The notes below the pieces were generated by a model. It had not been told where the DNA came from and did no database searches. It worked only from the letters and a program-made list of their open reading frames with translations. Below are positions 17,709-24,429 of a stretch of 64,000 nt of DNA, piece by piece. Within the stretch, counting starts at the first letter, position 1, and every line of letters begins with the position of its first letter. Made by a program: the position numbers and the translations under genes. Source of the DNA: Lachnospiraceae bacterium Marseille-Q4251. GTDB taxonomy: Bacteria > Bacillota > Clostridia > Lachnospirales > Lachnospiraceae. Where the stretch lies: positions 1,488,001 through 1,552,000 of the forward strand of contig JAGTTO010000001.1 of assembly GCA_018223435.1 (NCBI GenBank). The letters are read 5' to 3'.

Positions 17709-18773
17709 TTACAGATCCAGCTTCAGGTCATTTTCTTTAATCCAGCCATTTTTCCGGAAAGGTACTGCGATGAGAAGGGTCAGCACTGCCGGAAGGATGA
17801 AGCAGATCAGGATCATGCCGATCCAGTCAAAGGCTGTGATTCCGGTTTTCGTGCCTGCTGCCACATCGTTGACCCAGCCGGTGTAAACACCGATCTGCCC
17901 CACCAGGCCGCAGGTTCCCATTCCGGAAGCCACAGCGGCGCCGTTCATTTTCAGACGGAAAAGACAGGTAGCCAGAGGGCCCGTGATGGCGGAAGCCAAA
18001 GTCGGAGGCAGCCAGATCCGGGGATTCCGAACGATATTTCCCATCTGGAGCATCGAAGTACCGATGCCCTGGGCGAAAAGTCCACCCCACTTATTTTCCT
18101 TAAAGCTCATCACTGCAAAACCGATCATCTGGGCACAGCAGCCAGCTACAGCCGCTCCGCCGGCAAGACCGGTCAGTCCCAATGCCGCGCAGATGGCCGC
18201 GCTGCTGATCGGAAGGGTCAGTGCCACGCCAACCAGCACAGAGACGAGGATGCCCATGAAGAAGGGCTGAAGCTCCGTCGCCCACATGATGGCATTTCCC
18301 ACAGAGCTTGCGGCTTTACCGATGGCAGGCGCACAGAACAGGGACAAAAGCACACCGATGGAAATCGTGACGGCCGGGGTGACGATGATATCGATTTTTG
18401 TCTCTTTGGAGACGATTTTACCGCACTCGGAGGCGACGATAGCCACCACCAGAACAGCCAGAGGACCGCCTGCTTTGCCGAGCTCATTGGCTGCAGCGCC
18501 GACGGCAATCAGAGAGAATAACACCAGCTGCGGCGTTTTCAGGGCGTAACCGATGGCGACTGCCATAGCCGGACCGGTGGCCGCCTTCGCGTAACCGCCG
18601 ATGGTCACAAGAACAGCGATCCCCAGCTGCTCTCCCAGGGTGCTTAAGATCGTTCCGATCAGCAGGGACGCAAACAGTCCCTGTGCCATAGCTCCCAGGG
18701 CGTCGATGCCGTAGCGGCTCGCTGAGAAGACCACATCTTTTCGTTTCAGAAATGCTTTCACTTTTCCATTCAT
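17709..18773 (-). CDS. PTS EIIC_2-type membrane protein
   Basis: 354 aa, very hydrophobic, with about 9-10 membrane helices full of small residues (GYAKAATGPAMAVAIGYAL, KAGGPLAVLVVAIVASECG, GTSMLQMGNIVRNPRIWLPP). It resembles the stand-alone PTS_EIIC_2 family rather than a full phosphotransferase system: no EIIA or EIIB domain lies in or near it. Transport of a small anion or sugar acid is possible but not shown. It sits between the ThrE-type pair (17 bp) and the DUF362 gene. Confidence 0.75.
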   Translation of the reverse strand: MNGKVKAFLKRKDVVFSASRYGIDALGAMAQGLFASLLIGTILSTLGEQLGIAVLVTIGGYAKAATGPAMAVAIGYALKTPQLVLFSLIAVGAAANELGKAGGPLAVLVVAIVASECGKIVSKETKIDIIVTPAVTISIGVLLSLFCAPAIGKAASSVGNAIMWATELQPFFMGILVSVLVGVALTLPISSAAICAALGLTGLAGGAAVAGCCAQMIGFAVMSFKENKWGGLFAQGIGTSMLQMGNIVRNPRIWLPPTLASAITGPLATCLFRLKMNGAAVASGMGTCGLVGQIGVYTGWVNDVAAGTKTGITAFDWIGMILICFILPAVLTLLIAVPFRKNGWIKENDLKLDL

Positions 18774-18790
18774 AACTTTACCTTCTTTTT

Positions 18791-19243
18791 TTATTTTTTC
18801 TCTGCGTGAAGTTCTTCCAGGTCTCTACGTTTCTTGTTAATCACAGAGAAGAAAGAATCCACCACAAAAACCGCCAGGGCAATCATCCCGGCGATCTCCA
18901 GAGTCTGGAGCATATAAAAAGCCGCCATCTCCTTGGTTCCAAGAAAAAGCTGATAAGCAGAACGGAAAAGGCCCGCTCCGGGAACCAGAATCAGAAGACC
19001 GGGGATCAGAAAGACCGTCACTGGCGCTTTGAAGACACGGGCAAACACATGGGCCATGATGGCAAGGGCCAGGGAACCGAAAAAGTTCGCCATGACCGCC
19101 CCCTGGGCAGGCAGGAAGATCAGGTAGACAAACCAGCCCACCGAGCCCTCCAGTCCACAGTAGAGAAGAAATTTTTTCGGCACGTTATTTACCACCGAAA
19201 ATGCCAGAATTGCAAAAAATGCGCTGATTACCTGTACGATCAT
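18791..19243 (-). CDS. ThrE-type exporter, small subunit (ThrE_2/DUF3815)
   Basis: 150 aa with four or five membrane helices: MIVQVISAFFAILAF, VFLIPGLLILVPGAGLFRSA. It corresponds to the C-terminal half of threonine/serine exporters (ThrE), which in many Firmicutes is a separate protein. Its start overlaps the stop of the DUF1212 partner by 4 bp (ATGA), so the two are made together and probably form one exporter. Confidence 0.87.
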   Translation of the reverse strand: MIVQVISAFFAILAFSVVNNVPKKFLLYCGLEGSVGWFVYLIFLPAQGAVMANFFGSLALAIMAHVFARVFKAPVTVFLIPGLLILVPGAGLFRSAYQLFLGTKEMAAFYMLQTLEIAGMIALAVFVVDSFFSVINKKRRDLEELHAEKK

Positions 19244-20007
19244 ACATGAAATCCCCCTGTCATAATCATTCCAAGACCGGCGCCCACCACAATGGCCGCC
19301 ACCTTGATAAGAGACTCCAGCACTTTGGCGCTTCCGGCCACATAGTCTCCCTGCAGCGTGTCCCGGATCGCGATCGTAAAGGCCGCACCAGGAACGATGG
19401 GCATGATGGCTCCGATGATCACCGTGTCCACGTTGATATCTATAAGCCGGCTCATGACCACTGCTCCCGCCGCCAGAAGCACGGAGGAGAGCATCGTCTC
19501 CATAAAGGCGTTAAGCGAGAGCCATTTGGAAAAACGAAGGGCCAGAACGATGAGCACACCGTCGATTCCCGCCGCCAGAGCGTCCCTCCAGGAGCCGCCG
19601 AACACCAGGGCAAAAAAAAGAGCCACTCCGATCACGCCCAGAGCCTTCTGAAATTCCGTATACTGCCTGGAATCCAGGTGCTTGAGATCATGGAATGCTT
19701 CCTTCAGTGTCATCTGCCCGCTGCAGAATTTTCTCGAAATATCGTTGACAATGCTGACCGTATTCAGGTCCGTACCGCGGCTCGGAATCCTCTTAATTAC
19801 AGTCATGGAATCCTCCTTGGGATCGTCCAGTGTGACCATGATTCCGGTGGCCGTCACATAGGCCTCTGCCGTCTTAAGGCCGGAGACAGCCAGCATCCGT
19901 TGGATCGTGTCCTCGACCCTGTAAATCTCCGCCCCGTTCTGGAGCATCAGCTTCCCGGCCAGAGTCGCTGTGTCCAGATACAGTTTATAGTCTTTCTTTT
20001 CCTCCAT
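19240..20007 (-). CDS. ThrE-type exporter, large subunit (ThrE/DUF1212)
   Basis: 255 aa. The soluble N-terminal part carries TATLAGKLMLQNGAEIYRVEDT, and YVTATGIMVTLDDP and RGTDLNTVSIVNDISR match the DUF1212 domain of threonine/serine exporters. Five helices follow from about residue 120 (VIGVALFFALVFGGSW, IGAIMPIVPGAAFTIAIRDT). With the overlapping small subunit it should export threonine/serine or a related small solute using the proton gradient. The DUF1700 gene is 15 bp upstream. Confidence 0.88.
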   Translation of the reverse strand: MEEKKDYKLYLDTATLAGKLMLQNGAEIYRVEDTIQRMLAVSGLKTAEAYVTATGIMVTLDDPKEDSMTVIKRIPSRGTDLNTVSIVNDISRKFCSGQMTLKEAFHDLKHLDSRQYTEFQKALGVIGVALFFALVFGGSWRDALAAGIDGVLIVLALRFSKWLSLNAFMETMLSSVLLAAGAVVMSRLIDINVDTVIIGAIMPIVPGAAFTIAIRDTLQGDYVAGSAKVLESLIKVAAIVVGAGLGMIMTGGFHV

Positions 20008-20022
20008 TTCTTCCCTCTCCAG

Positions 20023-20433
20023 TTATTCTTTTTTAAAAAGGCTGAGCACAAAAAGTACCAGGAGCACCGGCAGCAATACCGGGAGCAGCGCTCTCAGAAT
20101 TGTGAACAGCAAAAACAGAACCGCCACAAGGATCAGAAGAAACAGCCATTTGTTCCACGAATGGCTCTTATCCCCCTTTTCTTCTTCCTTCGGCTCCTGT
20201 TCTGTCCGTTTTTTTGAAAAATCCGTGGCCCCGCTTACATGGGTATCCAGGATCGTTCTCGCGATCAGAAGCGGACTTCCCAGTTCCTCCAGGACTTCCT
20301 CCCCTGATCTTCCTTTTCGTGTTTCCGAATCAATGTATTCGCTGTAATAACGAAGGGTCTTTGCGACCGTGTTCTCATCCAGTTCGCCGGTGAGCTTCTG
20401 CTCCATCATTTCCAAGAATTCTGCTTTCGTCAT
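20023..20433 (-). CDS. DUF1700-type membrane protein
   Basis: 136 aa. The N-terminal 60 residues (TKAEFLEMMEQKL, LRYYSEYIDSE, EEVLEELGSPLLIARTI) match the DUF1700/HAAS domain, and a hydrophobic C-terminus (about 95-133, two helices) anchors it in the membrane. Proteins of this type often pair with PadR regulators, but no padR gene is near. It is the first gene of the operon continuing into the ThrE-type pair. Confidence 0.75.
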   Translation of the reverse strand: MTKAEFLEMMEQKLTGELDENTVAKTLRYYSEYIDSETRKGRSGEEVLEELGSPLLIARTILDTHVSGATDFSKKRTEQEPKEEEKGDKSHSWNKWLFLLILVAVLFLLFTILRALLPVLLPVLLVLFVLSLFKKE

Positions 20434-20448
20434 CGGTTTCCTTTCTCG

Positions 20449-20483
20449 AAAAGGCCGCTAAAGCTTTCCTTTAACGGCCTTTT
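20449..20483 (-). terminator. Intrinsic terminator after the cell-wall hydrolase gene
   Basis: AAAAGGCCG-TAAAG pairs with CTTTA-CGGCCTTTT, with T runs on both strands. It ends the upstream gene and separates it from the DUF1700 operon. Confidence 0.85.
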
Positions 20484-20486
20484 GCA

Positions 20487-22595
20487 CTACTGCTGATTTG
20501 CCAGATATACATCTGCATACTGAACGCCGAAATTTGTGGCGTCCGTATGACTATTCATATAAATATCCACATGTCCGTAAGGGGTTCCGCGGTCCTCCAC
20601 GGTATAGATGAGGCCGCCGATCACCAGCTTGGTGCCAAAAGGCACGCCAGCCATGGCCACCGTACGTCCCTGTACCGGAACCGTGCCGCCCGCCGTCGCT
20701 CCGCCGGACCATTTGCCGCAGCAGATCGGGCAGCTGCAGTATGCGGTGAGCTTGAATCTGCCCAGATAATTGCCGGAATCTCCGGCTTTCGCCTTGGTGT
20801 AGGCCACACCTTTGGCCGCGTTGTCATTGACCTGCTCGATCTTATCCGAATCGCTGTCGGAGATGATCCGGGTCGCCCAGACTGCATGAGCCGTGTCCAC
20901 CACAGAGCAGATGATACCCTGATTGCTGTTGGCCGCCTCAATGGTCTTTCCGTCGCCCACGTACATGACAACATGATAAACGGCTCCATCCTTCGCATAG
21001 AAGATCAGGTCGCCGGGCTTCGCCTCGGAAACCGGGATCTGCATGCCATACTGGGCCTGGGCCTCTGCCACTCTGGGAATGCTGTAGCCGTAAGCGGAAT
21101 AAATACTCTGGACAAAACCGGAGCAGTCCGCTCCCATCGTCAGGCTGGTGCCGCCCCAGACATAGGGATTTCCGATAAACTGGGAGGCATATTTCAGCAT
21201 GGATTCCCGGATGGAATCGGAAATGCTTCCTTTTTTAACAGAAGTGATCGTATAATAGCAGGCCTTGTTTTCCTTCGCGGAAATCTTGAGATCCGCGTAA
21301 GAATAAGTGGACTCGCCATTTTCCAGGATCTGATTTTCCACGCCGTCTCCGGTGGAAAGGTATTCTCTCTTCACAAAGCCCCGGACATCGCCGGACTCCA
21401 CAAAGATCCACTCACTGTCGGCATCCGCCAGTATGTAGCAGAGCGTATTCTGCTTCATGACGCCCACCACTCTGGCATCTTCTGTGCGTCCTTCACGGAC
21501 ATTCACGCCGTCTGTGGTACAGAGGGCATACTGTTTTCCGACCACAGTGCTGCGGACGGTGGTTTTCGTATAGGTATAGGCACTGTTTTCCATCGGCTCC
21601 TTGGAAGCCGTGGCAACTGCCAGGTTCGTCTCCCCTTTTTCGGCAACGTAAGCGTCAGCCTCCGCTCCGGTCAGAAGATCCGGAATCCGCACAAAACCTC
21701 TGACCACACCGGACTCCACATAATACCAGGAAGGGTCCTGATCGTTGAGGACATAGCAGACGCCGCCTTTTCCCAGGGTTCCCACCACATCGGAACCGGT
21801 ATCTTTTCCTTCATAAATCTGAAGAGTTCCCACGTTGGCGATGGCGTAATCCTTTTCTACCGTGACAAAACGGAAGGACTCCTCAATGGCCGGAGGAATC
21901 ACAATCTTCTGGAGGGCAATGAGCTGCTCGTTGGTGAGAGCCGGCTTATCCTGATTGTCCTCTTTCTTATCTTCATCCTTTTTATCCGTATCTTTGGTAT
22001 CATCCGTCTGGGGCTCTGTATCAGCCGTCGTCGGTTCTTCGGTATCCGGTTCTGTCACCGGTTCTGTGACTGGCTCCGTCACGGGTTCATCCGGATCCAC
22101 CACCGGCGGAATATCCGTCGTCGGCTCTGTCGCCGGTTCGTCAGGATTGATCACAGGCGGCACCTCTGTATCCGGCTCTGTGGAAGGATCCACCACCGGC
22201 GGCACCTCTGTGGAGGGCTCACTGGTCCCCGGTTCTGTAGTCGGTTCGCTGCTGCCGGTACCTGGCTCTGTGGCGGGCTCGCTGCCTGGCTCCGTACCGG
22301 ACGAATCCGTGGCAGGCTCCGTGCTGCCGGTGGCCGGCTCTGTGGCCGGTTCACTGGCTCCGGTATTTGGCTCCGTGGCCGGTTCGCTGCTGACCGGTTC
22401 CTGTGCGGCTGTTTCTGTCTCTGCTGCTGTCGCTAACCCTGTTGTCTCTGACGTCTCCGCATCTCCGCTTTCAAGCCCGGCCGCATGGACATGAGCCGTA
22501 TGCTTTTCATTATGATCCATAGTGAAACCTGAGGGAGCTGTCACAGACAGGGCAATGGTCACTGCCAGCGTCTTGTATACCTTTTTTAACTTCAT
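20487..22595 (-). CDS. Secreted cell-wall hydrolase: SH3b-SH3b-NlpC/P60-3D domains with a TEP-rich stalk
   Basis: 702 aa from ATG 22595 (GAGGAG 8 nt upstream); the longer frame runs into the tRNA gene. A signal peptide (1 to about 38) is followed by a low-complexity stalk rich in SEPATEP-type repeats (about 65-200), two bacterial SH3 repeats (about 255-305 and 355-413, each ending RGFV), and an NlpC/P60 endopeptidase domain (about 465-578) with C491 in GADCSGFVQ and H541 in VYHVVMYVG. A 3D domain (about 613-700) has CSCPICCGKW, VEDRG and HVDIYM, the three-aspartate pattern of MltA/RpfB-type transglycosylases. The protein probably combines a peptidase and a glycan-strand activity. Confidence 0.9.
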   Translation of the reverse strand: MKLKKVYKTLAVTIALSVTAPSGFTMDHNEKHTAHVHAAGLESGDAETSETTGLATAAETETAAQEPVSSEPATEPNTGASEPATEPATGSTEPATDSSGTEPGSEPATEPGTGSSEPTTEPGTSEPSTEVPPVVDPSTEPDTEVPPVINPDEPATEPTTDIPPVVDPDEPVTEPVTEPVTEPDTEEPTTADTEPQTDDTKDTDKKDEDKKEDNQDKPALTNEQLIALQKIVIPPAIEESFRFVTVEKDYAIANVGTLQIYEGKDTGSDVVGTLGKGGVCYVLNDQDPSWYYVESGVVRGFVRIPDLLTGAEADAYVAEKGETNLAVATASKEPMENSAYTYTKTTVRSTVVGKQYALCTTDGVNVREGRTEDARVVGVMKQNTLCYILADADSEWIFVESGDVRGFVKREYLSTGDGVENQILENGESTYSYADLKISAKENKACYYTITSVKKGSISDSIRESMLKYASQFIGNPYVWGGTSLTMGADCSGFVQSIYSAYGYSIPRVAEAQAQYGMQIPVSEAKPGDLIFYAKDGAVYHVVMYVGDGKTIEAANSNQGIICSVVDTAHAVWATRIISDSDSDKIEQVNDNAAKGVAYTKAKAGDSGNYLGRFKLTAYCSCPICCGKWSGGATAGGTVPVQGRTVAMAGVPFGTKLVIGGLIYTVEDRGTPYGHVDIYMNSHTDATNFGVQYADVYLANQQ

Positions 22596-22623
22596 TGAAA
22601 TCTCCTCATGTTTTCCTGCAAAC

Positions 22624-22651
22624 AAAAATCCCCAGACTTCTGTCTGGGGAT
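22624..22651 (-). terminator. Intrinsic terminator after tRNA-Arg
   Basis: Minus strand ATCCCCAGAC-AGAA-GTCTGGGGAT then TTTTTG, lying between the tRNA and the hydrolase gene. Confidence 0.88.
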
Positions 22652-22654
22652 ACC

Positions 22655-22727
22655 GTGCGTTAGAGGATTCGAACCCCCGACCTTTTGGTCCGTAGCCAAA
22701 CGCTCTATCCAGCTGAGCTAAACGCAC
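22655..22727 (-). tRNA. tRNA-Arg (ACG)
   Basis: 73 nt cloverleaf. The anticodon stem TTTGG/CCAAA encloses CTACGGA, giving anticodon ACG. The T arm GGTTCGAATCC and the acceptor GTGCGTT/AACGCAC are intact. CCA is not encoded. Confidence 0.95.
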
Positions 22728-22882
22728 ATCTTTTTTCTTTTCGTTCCGGTGTCTCGCTCGGAACAATGAAGATTATATCTCACTACCCAGTTCTTGTCAA
22801 CACTTTTTTTGAAATTTTTTAAATTTTTTGAATTATTCAGAGCCAAATCGAGATGGCCATGAATAATTCTTCCGCGCAAAAG

Positions 22883-22946
22883 TCCTGTCCAGCGGCTATG
22901 CATTCTGGCAAGCTTGCCTGCCAAGATGCATAGCCGCTGGACAGGA
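22883..22946. repeat. Large perfect hairpin, 21-bp stem
   Basis: TCCTGTCCAGCGGCTATGCAT (22883-22903) is exactly complementary to 22926-22946, and the 22-nt loop contains a further partial stem (TGGCA/TGCCA). It lies in the 320-bp gap between tRNA-Arg and the yitT-like gene, where I see nothing else. No T run follows, so it is more likely a dispersed palindromic repeat than a terminator. Confidence 0.7.
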
Positions 22947-23047
22947 TGCCTCACCCGGTTCCGATTATATCATCTTCCTGCCGCCCGCCGCAACCTCAAA
23001 ACCCCTTATTTTTTTCTTATGCAAGAACTTTTACAATCTGGTTACAA

Positions 23048-23935
23048 CTATCGATTATTTGCTTCCTCCACCTGGGCCACGCGGGTCACATGAAAGCCCT
23101 CGCCAAGCACCTCGTTGGATTCCAGAATAATCATGAAGGACTTGTCGTCGATCTCCTTCACCGCCTGCTCGACCAGATACATCTCCTTATTGTTGCAGGC
23201 GCACATAACCACCTGCTTATCCTCCTGCCGGTAGCCGCCGCTGGCATGAAGAATCGTCGTGCCACGGCCGGTCCGCTCGTCGATGATCTCCGTGACTGCC
23301 TTTCCCTGCTCCGTGACAATGAGAGCAAGCTTACCGGAATTGATGCCGTACATTGTCTTATCCACCACCAGTGACAGGAGCGAATTGATGATCAGACCGT
23401 AGATCATTCCATCCACATCCTGGAAAATCACGCCGCCTAAGAGCACCACAAGAAAATCCATGGCAAAAATAATTTTTCCCAGGGAAAGATGAGGCTTCAC
23501 CGCTTTTAAGGACATGCTGATGAAATCAGCGCCTCCCGTGGAGGAATTTCTCATATAAATCAGCGCATAACCGATTCCCGAAAGCACGCCCGTGCAGAGC
23601 GCCGAGAGCATACGGTCCCCCTGATAGACCGGAAGAAGCGGCGCGATGACATCCACGCAGACGGAAGAGATCACCATACACCGGAGCGATCTTAAGAAAA
23701 AGCTTTTTCCCAGCACCCGGAAACAGAGAATCGTCACCGGTATATTCAAAAGGATCGTCGTCACACCGATCGGCAGCCCGAAAAGCCGGTAAATGATCAT
23801 AGCCAGCCCCGAAAAGCCCGACATCGGAAACTTCGCCTCCAGCGCAAAGTTATAAAGTCCCAGCGCGATCAGCATGCTCCCCAGCACCTCCGCCAGGATA
23901 TCGACCGCTATCTTCTTCCATTTTTCGTTCTGCAT
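23048..23935 (-). CDS. YitT-family membrane protein (DUF161 + DUF2179)
   Basis: 295 aa, about five membrane helices in residues 10-190 (LGSMLIALGLYNFALEAKFP, SGFSGLAMIIYRLFG, RNSSTGGADFISMSL) followed by a soluble DUF2179 domain (about 200-290) with TGRGTTILHASGGY. This is the standard YitT architecture; function in bacteria is not established. It has a strong promoter 130 bp upstream and a structured leader. Confidence 0.9.
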   Translation of the reverse strand: MQNEKWKKIAVDILAEVLGSMLIALGLYNFALEAKFPMSGFSGLAMIIYRLFGLPIGVTTILLNIPVTILCFRVLGKSFFLRSLRCMVISSVCVDVIAPLLPVYQGDRMLSALCTGVLSGIGYALIYMRNSSTGGADFISMSLKAVKPHLSLGKIIFAMDFLVVLLGGVIFQDVDGMIYGLIINSLLSLVVDKTMYGINSGKLALIVTEQGKAVTEIIDERTGRGTTILHASGGYRQEDKQVVMCACNNKEMYLVEQAVKEIDDKSFMIILESNEVLGEGFHVTRVAQVEEANNR

Positions 23936-23996
23936 CTTTTACATCCTCCCAAAGCCTGTTCCTACGAAAAGAGGTTTCTTCTATTTATTAAGAAGA

Positions 23997-24047
23997 AAGA
24001 GCGACTACAAATACTGATCTTTCCAATCATTATCCGCAATCGCTCTT
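23997..24047 (-). promoter_or_regulatory. Stem-loop in the yitT leader, possible attenuator
   Basis: AAGAGCGA pairs perfectly with TCGCTCTT across 35 nt that can fold further. On the transcript it is followed by TTCTTCTT. It lies between promoter and start codon. No known riboswitch class is recognised. Confidence 0.45.
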
Positions 24048-24061
24048 GTTCTTATGTGTTT

Positions 24062-24090
24062 AGTATAGCATTGGGTGAAAAAGGCGTCAA
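24062..24090 (-). promoter_or_regulatory. yitT promoter
   Basis: Minus strand TTGACG, 17 nt, TATACT; transcription would begin near 24055. Confidence 0.75.
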
Positions 24091-24150
24091 TCCTCGGATC
24101 ACATAATATGCTGCAAATTGAATCAAAATCTTTCCTAAACCAAATTCATA

Positions 24151-24294
24151 TTACTTCATCATCTTCTCAAATATATCTGCAAGTTTCCTGGAACCTTTTT
24201 TGACCTTCGCCGAAGGTACTCTGTTGGCTTCCTTCAATATCTTAACAGCCTCTTTTCCCTTCACGACTGGTGTTGATGCAATCTGTGTTGCCAT
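24151..24294 (-). CDS. Small basic protein, 47 aa, unknown
   Basis: The ATG at 24294 has GAGGAG 8 nt upstream. The product starts MATQIASTPVVKGKEAVKIL, is lysine-rich and predicted helical, and has no membrane segment. It stands alone between the GH97 gene and yitT. Codon use looks like a real gene, and the ribosome site is better than for most genes nearby. I do not recognise the family. Small antitoxin-like or DNA/RNA-binding roles are possible, but no toxin partner is adjacent. Confidence 0.6.
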   Translation of the reverse strand: MATQIASTPVVKGKEAVKILKEANRVPSAKVKKGSRKLADIFEKMMK

Positions 24295-24429
24295 ATGATT
24301 ATCTCCTCTTCTATTGATTCGTTTTTATTCTAACATCTCCGAAAAGATTTTCCAATAGTTTTTTGAGGTTTTTTGGTATTTTTGTATATTTTAAAATTGC
24401 ATACACAGTGTTTTGATTTATTTGCAGAT

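Noticed and set aside
17709..18773. Full sugar phosphotransferase system
   Set aside because: Only an EIIC_2-type membrane protein is present; no EIIA or EIIB domain or gene lies near.
20547..22436. 629-codon plus-strand frame opposite the cell-wall hydrolase
   Set aside because: Antisense shadow of the SEPATEP repeat region and the NlpC/3D domains; no start signal and no domain.
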